From positions 36,808,758 through 36,872,757 of the forward strand of contig NC_134080.1 of assembly GCF_000715075.1 (NCBI RefSeq): a stretch of 64,000 bases of DNA. The letters run 5' to 3'. Below the pieces are notes generated by a model. The model made no database searches, was not told the DNA's origin, and saw only the letters and a program-made list of their open reading frames with translations. The stretch comes from Nicotiana tabacum. Lineage: Eukaryota > Streptophyta > Magnoliopsida > Solanales > Solanaceae. The translations under genes were made by a program, and so were the position numbers. Shown here piece by piece: positions 11,245 through 22,540 of the stretch (position 1 is its first letter; every line of letters starts with the position of its first letter).

Positions 11245-13867
11245 TCATTCGGCATCATCACCGCTGTCATCATCACCACTATCATCACCATCTCCACCAG
11301 GTTTATTATGATCACCATCCGCACCCCCATTAGCTTCAGGCGTCGCCGCGTCGTATCCACAGTTGATGTGAGCCTCACGAGTTTTCGCTCGTGCTTCGTC
11401 ATAATCAACCTCAGCCATTGTTTTTGCTTCCCACAAACCCTTATATATGTCCTATTGGGCTTCGGCATAAACCCAGAGCTCATGCACTTGGCGGGGAACA
11501 ACAACGGGAGATGATTCAACCTGAGCCTTTAGTCGCTCATTCTCCGTCTCCAGGGCCGCGACCCGATCTCCCAAAACCGAAGCCTCATGATCAATCGTGC
11601 TAATCCGCTCCTCGAGCCTCGCCTCCTTAAGAGTAGTTTTCGCTCTCTCCGATTCCTGTTCAGGTTGGAGTACGCAGATAGTGTCCTCCAGGGCCCAGGC
11701 TCTCTCAATATTCTCCAAACCAGCAACCTTGCTCTCCATCGCGGTCAACGTCCCTCTCCACTCTACGCTCATCACCTCGACTCGGACAAAGTTCTGGTCC
11801 ATCTCCGACTGCATAGACCTCAACTTGCCTTGCAAATGCTCACACTCTGCAGCAATCCCCTTACCCAATTCAAGCTCCTCGTCCTTGATGCGGAGTTGCT
11901 CCTCAAGTTCGCTCTTGCTATGGATCGTCTGCATCAATTCCTGGTCCCTTTTCTCCAACTCCTCACCAAGAGCCCGGTTGCGGGGATCCGTTCTCAACTG
12001 CTCGTGCATCTCGTGACATCTGTCACGGTAGCGATGGTACTTCTCCAGTATCTTCAAGAAGATCCTTGCCCGGACGTTGGCCCTACGAATGCTTTCCACT
12101 TCCACCATGTATGTCTGAAAATCATAAAGACGGGGTTAAGCTAATGCTTTTGAACAAGGGAAAAGAATAAAGTGAGAACCAAAGGCAACGTACCCTCAAG
12201 CCCATGACGGCCACCTCATCCCTCAACTCGGCATCAGGGGTATCCCGAAGGGACTCATTCTCAGCTTCTGAACATAACAGGCTGAACTGCAGTACCAGAT
12301 CCTCCCCTTGCGCCAAAAGGTTAACGCCTGAAGGGATATGAAGAATATGGGCCGAGCCCACCGCATGAACCACCGAATGAGTGAGGCCCTCCTCAAACAT
12401 CCTAACATTATCAGGATCCAGGTATGACTCAGATTCATACTCGGCAACCACCACACCTTTTCCCCTTTCCACTATTGAAGGAGGAGCACTATCCACTGTG
12501 AAAGATGAGGGCATGTCGGAAGTCACAATAGTAGCGCCAGAAGTCTGGTTCTCTACCACGACAAGGTGTTGATCATCAGTAACAGTAGGGACTTCTAGTT
12601 GAGCCAAGGCGGCGGCTAGAGTTCGCGGATCACGGACCCCAACAACTTCAACAGTTGGGTCCGCCCCTACGTGAGGAGCCACAATAACACATTCTTCCGA
12701 GCTCGCCGGGGGAGAGTCGTCTAGGCGAATCACTGTCGGGGGTGCCGTCTCAAACTCTACTCTTCATCTCTTCAACGTCTCCTCTTCCTCTCCAGTCGAC
12801 GGTGACTCGTTTATAGGACAGACGATATTGGTCGGGACCTCGTCTTGAGAAGCGGCCCTCGATGGAGTAGCCAAGGCCACAAATTCGACCGAAACAGCCC
12901 TCGATGAAGGTCATACAATGGGTACAACGATAAGACGAGCGGATGCGGCCAGCTGGCAAAAGGCTAGATGAGGGGACCTTGCTCTCCGCACCCTCCCTGA
13001 CAACGACGAACGATGCATAAGAGGCTAAATAAAAAAAAGAAGAGAGGAAAAACAGTAAATAAGGATGTCATCTCACCTGAAAGAGGCCTGCATCCAAACC
13101 TCTCATGAAAAGTCGAGCAGGTGTGAATTCCTACTATGTGGGGAAGAATGGCCTCCACCCATTCACGAATCCCATCGACAGGCGGCGGGGGCAATCTCTC
13201 AGCTACAAAAAATAGAGCAGTTTAGCATCCACAAAAAATGGTCGAACATTTCATTAATTAAAGACGCAAACTTACGGGCAAAGTTCCATCTCTCAGGGAA
13301 CCCCGTCGGGTCCTCCACAATATGCTCAGTCCGCACATAAAAATAATTTTCATAGAAACGACGGTTGGTTCTGTCGTCTATCTTCACCACCAGACCCCTT
13401 GATCCCCGAGGACGCGCGTGAATCATCGTAAGAAACAACTTGTACAAATAAGGCGATAGCTGAGCAGGGCATACCTCGTAGTAATGGCAGAAATCTACCA
13501 CCAACATGGGAAGAGGAAGTGTGTACCCTACAATGAAGGGGTAGGCATAGAACACACAATATCCAAGGTGATCGAAGTGAACTCTGTCGTCCCCCTTCGC
13601 TGGCTGCATCTCGACGAAATTGGGGATTCCCCACCGTTCCCTCAAATCTACAATTCCCCTTTCTCTCACAATGGAAGCGTTGGGTTCCGGCTCTGCTCCA
13701 CCGCCGAAACTAAAGTCAGTTGTGTCCCTCCTGAGGCGAGGCAGAATCTCATCTACCGAGGGAACCTCCTCTTCCTCCACCGCATTCACTTCTCCGGTGA
13801 TCTGAACAGAACTTTCTGGTACCGAATTAGCGGTAGAGAGATTATCACGAGAGGAATTGCCGGCCAT
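11245..13867 (-). pseudogene. Antisense spliced ORF of the Tat-like element (Transposase_28/'putative gypsy type transposon'-like protein with coiled coil)
   Basis: The reading is opposite to the retrotransposon. Four exons are inferred: 13867-13276, 13202-13077, 13024-12194 and 12114-11245. Introns have GT-AG ends (GTAAGT...TTGTAG, GTGAGA...TTTAG, GTACGT...TTTCAG); the second is only 52 nt, short for a plant intron. The ATG at 13867 sits in AAGAATGGCC and begins MAGNSS. Exon 1 ends in a hydrophobic region (YPFIVGYTLPLP, then FCHYYEVCPAQLSPYLY) resembling Pfam Transposase_28 proteins of plant gypsy elements. Exon 4 is a long E/K/R/L-rich coiled coil followed by a very acidic G/D tail (DGDDSGDDDSGDD). 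Damage: exon 3 needs a net one-base frame change around 12760-12960 and also meets stops there, and a TAG at 11452-11454 cuts off the acidic tail. Such antisense ORFs are known in Tat relatives; their function is not established. Nuclear or RNA-related roles are speculation. Confidence 0.7.
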
Positions 13868-14010
13868 TCTTAGCAGAAAACTCTCCAAGAGAAGTGATAC
13901 AAAGAAAAGATAAAAGGTTTCAGTTAGCAAGAAGGTAAGCCAGAAAAAGCGATATCTAAAGAACCCTCTCAAATGAATAATGAAGTGTATCAATCAAATG
14001 ACAAGTTCCC

Positions 14011-14019
14011 CTATTTATA
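14011..14019 (-). promoter_or_regulatory. TATA box of the antisense gene
   Basis: On the minus strand the sequence reads TATAAATAG, a canonical plant TATA box. It lies about 145 bp upstream of the ATG at 13867, which leaves a plausible 5' UTR of ~110 nt. It falls inside the element, between the antisense ATG and the 3' LTR, so the antisense gene appears to have a promoter independent of the LTR. Confidence 0.6.
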
Positions 14020-14321
14020 AGAGACATAAACTCCCTGAGCACGAAACCCAAGAGTCACCATTTGAATTTGATGGGGCACAAAACGTTTCAGTTTCCTAGG
14101 AATGTGTGTCATAATGGTGGCATACACGAACCAACGCTTCATTGTCAACCGGCGTTTCGATTTCGAAACCATTGCAAAGGTCCACGAGTACCGAAAGAAC
14201 ACCTCTACTCCGTTAAAAAATCCACTGAACGCGACTAAGGAATGGAAAATTGAGGGTCAGATTCCTCTCGACTACGCTGTAAACATGATCCGTCTATCGA
14301 GCCCGACAAAGGACGACCTCG

Positions 14322-14339
14322 ACGGACGGAGGGACTAAC
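14322..14339 (+). promoter_or_regulatory. Polypurine tract of the Tat-like element
   Basis: The purine-rich stretch GGACGGAGGGA precedes the inferred LTR start (TGTATTGG at 14340) by a few bases. This is the expected plus-strand primer position. Confidence 0.55.
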
Positions 14340-14842
14340 TGTATTGGTCAAAATCTGACAGCCACGACCAGGTTGCCCACGACCCCTTTTTAGCAATCGG
14401 GTAATGAAAGTCAATGGAGTCCGCTTCATTTTTCCTCCAAGATATCCGACACATCGAAAATAGCAATGCCTAGAGTCACGACCAGAATGCACCACTGACC
14501 CAAGCGCGCCAAGTCACGGTGGGGGTGAAGAGGTTTCGACTATATATATATAGCCCAGGAAGGCTTTCAAGGGGAGTTCTCCGGGTTTTACCTAGGGAGA
14601 AAATGAAGCAAAAGCTCCATCCGTGTATCCTAGAGAAAAAGCAATTGTAATCCCTTTTCCTCAAAGGCTGAGGAAGAAGGTGATATTGAATCTTAAATTA
14701 GATCATTGATATTTTCTTCATCCCTTATACATGTATTATTATGAAATCTCTCGATTTAGAATCAATTAAGTTTGACTATAATTTACCCCTTCATCTTTGA
14801 TTGATTTGTTCGAAAAGATCTTAACATCTTTTGAGTCAAACA
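14340..14842 (+). repeat. 3' LTR of the Tat-like element (~503 bp)
   Basis: It begins TGTATTGGTC and ends GAGTCAAACA (TG...CA). The right end is fixed by its match to bases 1-61. The left end is inferred from TG after the purine tract because the 5' LTR start is not in the window. A TATA-like run CTATATATATATAG at 14540-14553 is the likely LTR promoter. The next bases, CAAGG (14843-14847), would be one copy of the target duplication; its partner is outside the window. Confidence 0.75.
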
Positions 14843-14847
14843 CAAGG

Positions 14848-15194
14848 AATCATTGTTATGGCTAAATACCAAAATTATAAATCCGTGGTTCTTTTGTTAT
14901 ATATTCATATTAGTCGAATAAGATATTCACTCTGTCACTTGAGAAGTTGAAGGTTTCCTGATCATTAGTTTAAAGAAGGCCGATGGGAATACTGAAAAGT
15001 GAGTATTTACTGTTCAATGTCGTAAATTAAGCTCCACGTGCACTTACAGTACCAGAGTAAAAAGACAAAAACCTCTGCTGCTTCGTTATAAAACATACAA
15101 ATTCTGAGAAGAGACAACATTGGTGACCATTTTTGACGTAGCTACTAACTTGATACATAAATAAGGATAAATGTATTAAGATATAAGAAATAAA
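14848..15194. other. Unannotated flank between two element insertions
   Basis: This is ~350 bp of AT-rich single-copy sequence. It is probably the pre-insertion chromosome into which both the Tat-like element and copia-1 landed. No open frame, RNA gene or repeat is recognised. Confidence 0.5.
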
Positions 15195-15199
15195 CGGTG
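15195..15199. other. Left target-site duplication of copia-1 (CGGTG)
   Basis: CGGTG directly precedes a copia LTR end here. The same five bases directly follow the other copia LTR end at 56830-56834. See the copia-1 entry. Confidence 0.7.
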
Positions 15200-15237
15200 T
15201 ATTAGAAAATAATAAACAAAAATGGCTTTGAGGCGTG
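15200..15237 (-). repeat. Copia-1 3' LTR remnant (38 bp)
   Basis: Only the outer 38 bp survive, ending at AGGCGTG where the Ogre LTR begins. In the intact right LTR the sequence continues AAAATCGACTG. Confidence 0.7.
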
Positions 15238-18200
15238 TGTTGATACCCAATTTTTCCCTATGCATTTTATATATGCAAAATACTTTTAAAATAGCATATA
15301 TATGCATATATAAGTATGCCCAAGTGTTTTAGTATTTTTTCCTAATTTTTTAAAAGATTTTTTAAATCAATTTATTGCCCATTTTAGCAGTACAAAAACT
15401 AATAGTTATTCTCAAAATCATCATTTTGGTGAATAACTTATTTTATTCTCACATTTATACCAAAATATAGCTAAGGTAATTTTTATGCATTTTTACAAAT
15501 TTATTTAGTATTTTAAAGCTAAATTGCACATAATTGCAATTTAGCCTATCTTAAGATTTAATTACGTTTATAATTATAAAATTGATTCTAGTATTTTTAA
15601 TTTAATATTTATACATTATTAATTAATTTAGTACTTTTAATTTGTTTTCAGAAATCATTTTACTATTTTTATAAAAATAAAAGGGAAAAGTGGTTATTTA
15701 AATACTAGCCCTATTTCATTTCAATTATAGCCTAAATCAGCTCCAATTAACCCCAATTTAAATTCAAACGGGCCAGCCCAATTCCTAAAATGACCCGCCC
15801 CTAACCCGCTTATCCAACCCGCCCGGTTTCCCCTTTTGATCCAGGCCGTTGATCATTTCGATCAACGACCAGAATTTCCCCTTTCCTTTTTAATTCCCAA
15901 ACACCCCCAACCCTATCCCATTTCTCACCAACCGCCGCCTCTGAATCCTCTCATCTCTCAAACTCTTTCGAAGGTTCTTGAAACCCTAATCATCTCTTAC
16001 TGTCTTCTACCTTCAACTCACCGGAATCTATGGTCTCTCAGGCCATGGATGGCTTAAACTCATCTCCCTCTGCTCTTAAACACTTGGTGTTCAAAGTTTC
16101 GAGGTCTGACCTCAATGATGTCCGTTCAGATCCTCTCCGATTCAAGGTTCTATGGCCTCTCCAGCCTTGCTCTAGCATATCCAAGCATTATGAGCCTATT
16201 TCTAACTTATCCGACTCAGATCAGACCTTTTCCAAGCCTTTCTCGCTTTAGGGTTCCTCTGAAACCCTAGCTATTAGAGGTTTTAGCTGATTGTTTTCTT
16301 AAATCTGTTCTATATCTGTGCTCTACTTGAGTTTTTAAACGTTTTCCTAATTTTTCTTTCAAAAATCACTTCTTTCCGATTTAGAGTTTTTCTGAAAAGC
16401 TTAAAATGTTTCTCTGACTTTTCTTCTTCTTTTCTTTGTGTGTATTTGTCTATACTATGTTCTGATGTTTTCTTTTCTGCCACGCATGTTCTTCTACTGT
16501 GTTCTTATGTTTTCCTTTATCAATCATGTTCTTATGTGCTTTGTTTTTCTACTGTGTTTTGTACCATGCTCGCATGTTTATCTTGCTGTATCTTCCTATA
16601 TGATCTTTTGCTATGCTTTTCCGGTATTTTTGTGTTCTTCTACTGTATGTATTTCCTGCTGAGTTCTTAAGTTTTGTTTGCCTTTTACTGAACTCTGTTT
16701 AAGTCCCTTCTAAAAGGTTTTCTTAAAAACGTTTCTTCTACTGTTGTGACTATTCTCTCATTATGCTCCTACGCTCTATCTGCTTCGAATATTATTTGTG
16801 TCTGCTTGTCTTCTCATGAGATTCTGAAAGGAAATCTCTGAGACTGTTGCCTCCTCATCTCTGTATTTGACTCGAGTCGAAAACCCTAGAATTTGGGGTT
16901 TTCCTCCGAGTTTGGTCATATGATCAAACTAGGGTTCTATTTGAGGACCCTTGTCTCTTTCAAACTTATTTCTGGGTCTATAAATTAAGTGTGAACTTCT
17001 TTTGTTTGCACACAATTCTGATTCTCCTACACTAGACTCTTCTAAATAGTATGACAAATTTCTTCATGTTTAACGTGTCTGTATGCTTTTATATATGAGG
17101 AATATTTCTTCAGAATGGTTTTCCAACTTGTGATTGATTCATAATTCCTTTTAATAAGTCTAATTGATTGGCACTAATTTTCCTTATGTTGAAATCTTTC
17201 CCATCTTTCTGACTTGGTTCATTCATACAAAATCTTCAATTTTCGATTTTCTTGGCTGTTAACTGATTTCATTTCCTTATTTGCACAAACCGTGTGCTGT
17301 CAAGCCCCTGTCCTTAAATAGACCTTTATGTATTTACCCCTTTTATGCTGATTTGAAAAAGTGTTTGATGAATTCATTTCCTTAATTAGTTTTGCCCGTT
17401 TGAAATCAGAATCCCTTAATTAGGGGGAAACCTTGTGTAATTGATTTTCAAACTATTTTCTTACCTATTTTTGCTTGCTTTCTGCACTATAAAAGGGCAA
17501 GACCCTTCAGCACTTTAACAGACCTTCAGTTCAACACTTTTACACTTCATACTTCACCCTTACAACCTCACGATTCTTTTCTAAGATCATAGCATTCTGA
17601 CTGCCTGTTTGCACTTTGGCTTTGCAAGACTACTGCTTTCTTTCACTTGTTTCTTTGAGACTAGTATGTTCTAGTTTTAGCTTCAGCATCATCCCAATGT
17701 GTTCACTTATAGCCTTTACATCCATGTCTACTTTACTGTCTATATAGAGTTGAATATTTAATTAGCATGTTAATTTCTTTTACTTGTTTCTGCTATGAAT
17801 CCCTGTACCCCTATTCCCCTCTATGTGATTTGAGTTGCAGTTCATGATATGACAATATGCAAGTTATTGTTCATGTATGGACTTGATCCCTTAGAGGATC
17901 CTGACTCCCAAAACAATATGTTCTAACAGGCTTGTGGGGTGTGCCAGCACTTCCCGTTGCTAGGTATGCCCACTAGCTTGTCCCTATTTCTCTACCACTT
18001 CCCCTTTACCCTTTTCAAACTCTGCACTTACACTTACTCTTAGCTTCTAAGCTCTGCCCCCCTCATATAAGCCTTGCCTTGGGACCTTGAGTTCCCTCTG
18101 AACTTGGATACTTGAGGGCTGGCCCTTCCACACTGCATTATGTTCTTAATCCTGTATGTGTTTGGGTGTGAGCACTGCCCGGAGTCCATTTGAGGCTCTT

Positions 18201-19848
18201 AGGGAACTCTGACACATCCAAATAAGAGAAAGGCTTGGGATCCTAATCTTTGGAGTTGGTTCATCTCATATTTCAGACCTGGAGTCTGAATTAGGCTCCC
18301 TTTGGTTGTACTTTAATTTCTGATGTAATTTTGCTTTTCTTATTCATTCTGGGTTGTAATAATTTGTAATAACTATTGGGGCTGTTAGTGAAAAAGGGAG
18401 GGTCAATCGTGCATACAAAAAGGTAGATGCCATGTTCATAGGGGATTACTATACTTCTGCATTCACGTATCGTGCTTTCAGCTTTTGTACTTCTGCATTT
18501 CATATAGATACCATGTCTATAAGTTTCTGCACTTCTACATTACATAGAGACCATGTCTATAGGTTTCTGCACTTCTGCATTATCATATAGATAATATGCC
18601 TATAGGACTTCCTGCATTTTGCACCTGCATCTGTCACTAGGCAAATGAGTTTATAGGCTTAAACAATCGACTGCATATAGATGACCTGCCTATAGGATTC
18701 CTGTACGCCAATGACAATGTTTTAAATTAACAATGCCTAGAAAATATGCCTATAGGAACTATCAATCAAATCTAAATCGCCTCGCTCGTTTTAAGTTTAA
18801 TCTGCAGAACTTGATAAAAAGCTGGCAACCTTCCTGTAATCAGTTTACTGCTTTATTTCTGAAACTAATAGATATCATGCCTATAGGTTTCGCCCAACAC
18901 CTAGGCAAGCTTTAGGGTAAAAGCTATAACTGCGCTAGTTTTTGATAATTACAACCAGTGGGCAGGTTTAATTCGGACTTCTTATCTGAAAATATGTGAT
19001 AAATCAGCCTACTTTAACCTTTTAAGTTTAATCAGACCATAATCAGTACGTGTAAGACATGCTAAAACTGTATGCTCTCTTTGGTTTAAGGAGGTTTATT
19101 TGAGCCGTATCTATTTACATGCTTTCCCAATACTTACTATATATGTTTTGATTGTCGCCTTAGAATTTTGTCCTTTAAAACTGCAAAACCTCATACCCCC
19201 CCCCCTTTTAGGATTAGTAGTCCCAAGTACCTCCGGGACTGATAGGAATGGGGCGGGTAATAGCATGCAATAAGTAACGAAACCATTCCACGCTTTAATA
19301 CCTTAACGGGGTAGGAAAGGGTAGATATGGATATGATGACCACACGATAACATCTCGTGTAGCCCCTCTTTGAGGAGCGATTACCGGATATTGTGTGGGG
19401 TGATCCATGTTATTTGTAAACCTAGGACCCACCTCTCCCTTTACTTGTTTATTTTTTCAGAATTTTCAAATTGTTTTCCTCAAAAATTCAGCTTCCTTTT
19501 GTTTTCTTTAAACATTAATCTATTTGCAACCATTACGTGAAAACCCCTTATATTTAAAACTTCTATTTGCCTACTTGTTACTTAAAGTCACAATTGTAGC
19601 ATGGTCGGGAACCACACTAGTGGATCCTGAGGGGTGCCTAATACCTTCCCCTCGGGATAATTTCTAGCCCTTACCCAATCTCTGGTCTTCTATATCAATT
19701 CCTTCCTAGTGTCCTAATGCACTAGGAACATTAGGTTCCTAGTGCATTATGTGGAGACTCTCCAATTCAAACCTAATTCCCAAAGGGGAACGAGTTGTCC
19801 TCCCAAATATCCTAAACCCGATTTCGCGAGAAAAAGGGGGGCGCAACA
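15238..19848 (+). repeat. Ogre 5' LTR (4611 bp)
   Basis: It starts TGTTGATACCC and ends GGGGCGCAACA just before the primer-binding site. The same sequence occurs reversed as a solo LTR at 42099-46996, which confirms both limits. Inside are a TATA-like TATAAAAGG at 17488-17496, which has a counterpart in the solo LTR, a 41-44-bp repeat around 18500-18620 (ATAGATACCATGTCTATAGG type), and a C-run at 19196-19205. Small open frames in this LTR are C/F/L-rich by chance and not genes. Confidence 0.85.
17488..17496 (+). promoter_or_regulatory. Likely TATA box of the Ogre LTR
   Basis: TATAAAAGG is followed by GCAAGACCC. The equivalent motif is conserved at 44607-44615 (minus strand) in the solo LTR copy. 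It is about 2.36 kb before the LTR end. Confidence 0.5.
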
Positions 19849-19851
19849 GCA

Positions 19852-19869
19852 TGGCAACTCTGCTGGGGA
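19852..19869 (+). promoter_or_regulatory. Ogre primer-binding site
   Basis: TGGCAACTCTGCTGGGGA starts 3 bases after the LTR end. The pattern matches the TGGCGACTC-type site of Ogre elements, which I recall as tRNA-Arg primed; the tRNA assignment is not verified here. Confidence 0.6.
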
Positions 19870-20543
19870 AATACTTTTAGGCTTTTACCATTTCAAGCTA
19901 TTACTATTACTTTACATTTCTTTTGTGCTTTATTTGTTTAATACCTTTAAGCATTTAATTCCCTCTTCTACTGCAAAAACTAACTTGTCTCTTGTTTCTT
20001 TCACTGCTTTCCTTTACTGCACTCCTTTATTACTGTTTTAAATTAATGTAATTATTACTTTATGAATGTGCAAATACGTGGCAGCTTGTTTTAATTATTA
20101 CATAAGCATGTTTTCAACATCATATTTCACTCGTGCCAAACAAATACCATAGCAACGCTTATAATGAGTGGTTGCGCTCTTCCGATATTATCACCCTTTA
20201 AATCCGGCAAAGGCGTATTTGCGGTAAAACCAGTCGATCAACGGTGTAGTCGACGGTTCTGTGCCTTTCCCTCTTGAGTTGTCCGCTTAAGGGTACCAGT
20301 CTAATACCCCATAGAAACCTTACTCTGTTTAATTGTGCATGCATCATGGTCAAACTTAGCCGAGTCAGTTATGTTGTCCGCATAATAACTCTTTAAGATA
20401 GCCTCATCGATTTTCCAAAAACCCAAACTGACACTACCACATTCTGTGCATTTATTTGGAGAATTAAATGCTTTTATGCCAATTATTGGTATTTAATAGT
20501 CGAGTCTGGTGGGGGGCCTAACCCTTTTTTGTCTTACAGAAAC
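19870..20543 (+). other. Ogre 5' untranslated leader
   Basis: No open frame with retroelement similarity is seen. A pyrimidine tract with a splice-acceptor-like end (TTTTTTGTCTTACAG, ending 20539) lies a few bases before the ORF1 ATG. ORF1 may therefore be made from a spliced RNA; no donor has been assigned. Confidence 0.4.
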
Positions 20544-22130
20544 ATGAGGCACGAAGTCCCCAGATTCGGCATGGTCACAAATATCCACCCAAGGTTGCTA
20601 AGATGGTGGGAGGATCTTCATTCCAGTGATCAGACTCTTGTCCGAAAATACCCAGGAAATCTATCTTCTCTCCTGGAGGTCCAACCCAACAACAAAATCA
20701 TAGAAGCTGCTACTTTGTTCTGGGATTGTGATAGGTCTGTGTTTCACTTCGGGGAGATTGAGATGACACCCCAGCTAGAGGAAATAGGAGGATTGACTGG
20801 AATACCATGGGAGACTCCGGGTTTGTTAATGCCGGAAAATCGCAAGGGTAGAGGTTTCCTCGAAATGATGGGCCTAAAGAAGAATCCAGACTTGACATGT
20901 TTGAAGGAGTCTTACATTCCCTTTGATTATTTGTATGAAAGGACGGTCACATCAAATCCTACCGTACTTATCCGAATGAATTTGCCCTTACATCATTGGG
21001 GCATATTCACTGAAAGGTCTTTGTCTTCATGTTCTATTTCTTGGGGATGATAGTGTTTCCAATGAAGCAAGCAAAGATCCACACCAGGCTAGCCATGGTC
21101 ACCAAAACTTTGATGGAGGGAATTGGGGGACAACCATTTAGCATAGTGACCATGATCATCGCAGAGATATACAGAGCCCTGGAAAAGTGTCAACAAGGAG
21201 CCCCACACTTCGAGGGATACAACTTGCTACTCCAACTCTGGCTCATGGAGCATCTCTAAAGGGGTGAATATCGGCAAGAGATTCAGCATAGAGACTGGGA
21301 CGATCATATAGCCTTCCATCAACCAAGGCGAATGAACTACATGCCCAACATGTTTGCTCAGCCATAAGATGCCAAGGGATGGGTGGAGCTGTTTGAAAAT
21401 CTGACTGAGGATCAAATACAATGGATGTTCGAGTGGTTCCCTACTGAAGAGTTCATCGCCCAATCCAGGGAGGCACCATTTCTGATACTGATCGGTTTGA
21501 GAGGAACCTACCCTTATGTCCCTCTCCGGGTTATGAGATAGGATGGTAGGAAACATGTTATACCAAGGTTTGACAAGATGAGTCACTTTCGGGCCGACTT
21601 CCAAGTTGATGATAGTCCTTATAAGTTCCAAGCTCAGCATATGTGGCATTGCAAGATAATCATGGGGAGAGATACTATCAAGCTAGACAAATACCATGCT
21701 GGCTGCACCCCATACTATTCAGGATGGCTGGAGGACAATCACAATGGTCTGGGCCAACCTGGGTTTGTTCGAGGTCACAGAATCATCGATGAAAGGGCTG
21801 AAGCACATGTCAAATACAACCAACTGCGCAAGAGGATTCGGGAATGAGAAAGAGAGCACCATAAGATTCAATAACGCTACCAAAAACTGATTGAAGAGTA
21901 GAAAGACATGGATGTCAGTGCCAACAAGCGATTAGGATACCTGGAATGAGGTTTAGTGGAGCTGGAAAGGAAGTTTCTCAAGAGGATCGAGGACTGCTAG
22001 AATGCTGAAGGAAACGAGGGTGGACACCTGGCCAGAGCCTACCTGCTGCTGGGACTTCGCAAGCTGGTGAAGCTGTTCGATGGAGCCAAAGATGCCGAGT
22101 CTGGGGAAGGTCCTTCTGGGACCAAATAGA
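20544..22130 (+). pseudogene. Ogre ORF1 (extra protein upstream of gag), degenerate
   Basis: The frame starts at ATG 20544 (MRHEVPRFGMV). It reads to ~21050, continues after a frameshift near 21020-21035 (VFPMKQAKIHTRLAMV), and then runs in that frame with stops at about 21257, 21364 and 21539 to a final KLFDGAKDAESG-like end near 22130. Conserved-looking parts are FHFGEIEMTPQLEEIGGLTG, which resembles the plant mobile-domain/DUF7745 type of fold, and WHCKIIMGRDTIKLDKYHAG further on. An ORF in this position is typical of Ogre elements; its biochemical role is unknown. At least one frameshift and several stops make this copy dead. Confidence 0.75.
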
Positions 22131-22540
22131 TAGGAATTTACCTTTTTGTTTTATGAATGTAATAAGGCCAATGGCCATTAGTGACCTTTTTATCTTCTGT
22201 TATTTAGTGTTGTTTTGGGATTCGTCTTATTTTTATCAATAAAATGAGGCATTTAGCATTATAAGTTCTCTAAATCAACTTCTCGCTAGGCCTACCTCGG
22301 GTACAATGAGGCTCCCAAATTAGGACACAACTTACATTCTTGCACACTACGTGCTGAAATATCGCAATATTTCTTTTCATAATCCTCACTAACTTTTTGC
22401 CTTTGTGTTTCTATTTTTTATTTGTTCCCCTCCCCAAGGTTAGTTCGTGCACTCTGGCATCATCATCATATTCCATAAGATCCAAGGGTCCTCCACCCAT
22501 TTCTCCTCCTAGCCCCGTCAGAAACAGGAACAAAAGAAAG
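22131..22540 (+). other. Spacer between Ogre ORF1 and gag
   Basis: AT-rich and without a supported gene. An open frame runs into gag from 22397, but the first ATG with a gag-like continuation is at 22541. Confidence 0.4.

Larger units (their letters stand above)
1..14842 (+). mobile_element. Non-autonomous Ty3/gypsy Tat-lineage element carrying a satellite array and an antisense gene (5' LTR cut by window edge)
   Basis: The first ~60 bases match the end of an LTR at 14783-14842, with only scattered differences. The first copy is followed by a primer-binding site and the second is preceded by a purine-rich tract, so they are the two LTR ends of one element. The interior holds a ~550-bp leader, a ~10.4-kb array of 95-bp repeats and a spliced minus-strand gene. 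No reverse transcriptase, RNase H, integrase or protease motif is visible anywhere between the LTRs. It therefore had to be mobilised by proteins from another element, or it lost gag-pol by recombination. Tandem repeats and antisense ORFs between pol and the 3' LTR are known in Tat relatives (Grande/Retand types), which supports the lineage. The replacement of the whole coding body by repeats is what is unusual. The 5' target duplication lies outside the window. Confidence 0.85.

Noticed and set aside
11587..12144. Plus-strand open frames of 139-185 codons opposite the antisense gene
   Set aside because: They mirror the antisense coiled-coil exon; the minus-strand reading has proper splice sites and composition.
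14848..15194. Possible gene fragment between the two insertions
   Set aside because: No frame longer than a few dozen codons, no splice pattern and no recognised motif.
15838..15870. Inverted repeat GTTGATC...GATCAAC in the Ogre LTR
   Set aside because: A short isolated palindrome, also present in the solo LTR; no sign of a regulatory role beyond chance.
15836..16670. Several plus-strand open frames in the Ogre LTR
   Set aside because: They are C/F/L-rich or P/S-rich low-complexity frames within an LTR, and matching frames appear reversed in the solo LTR.
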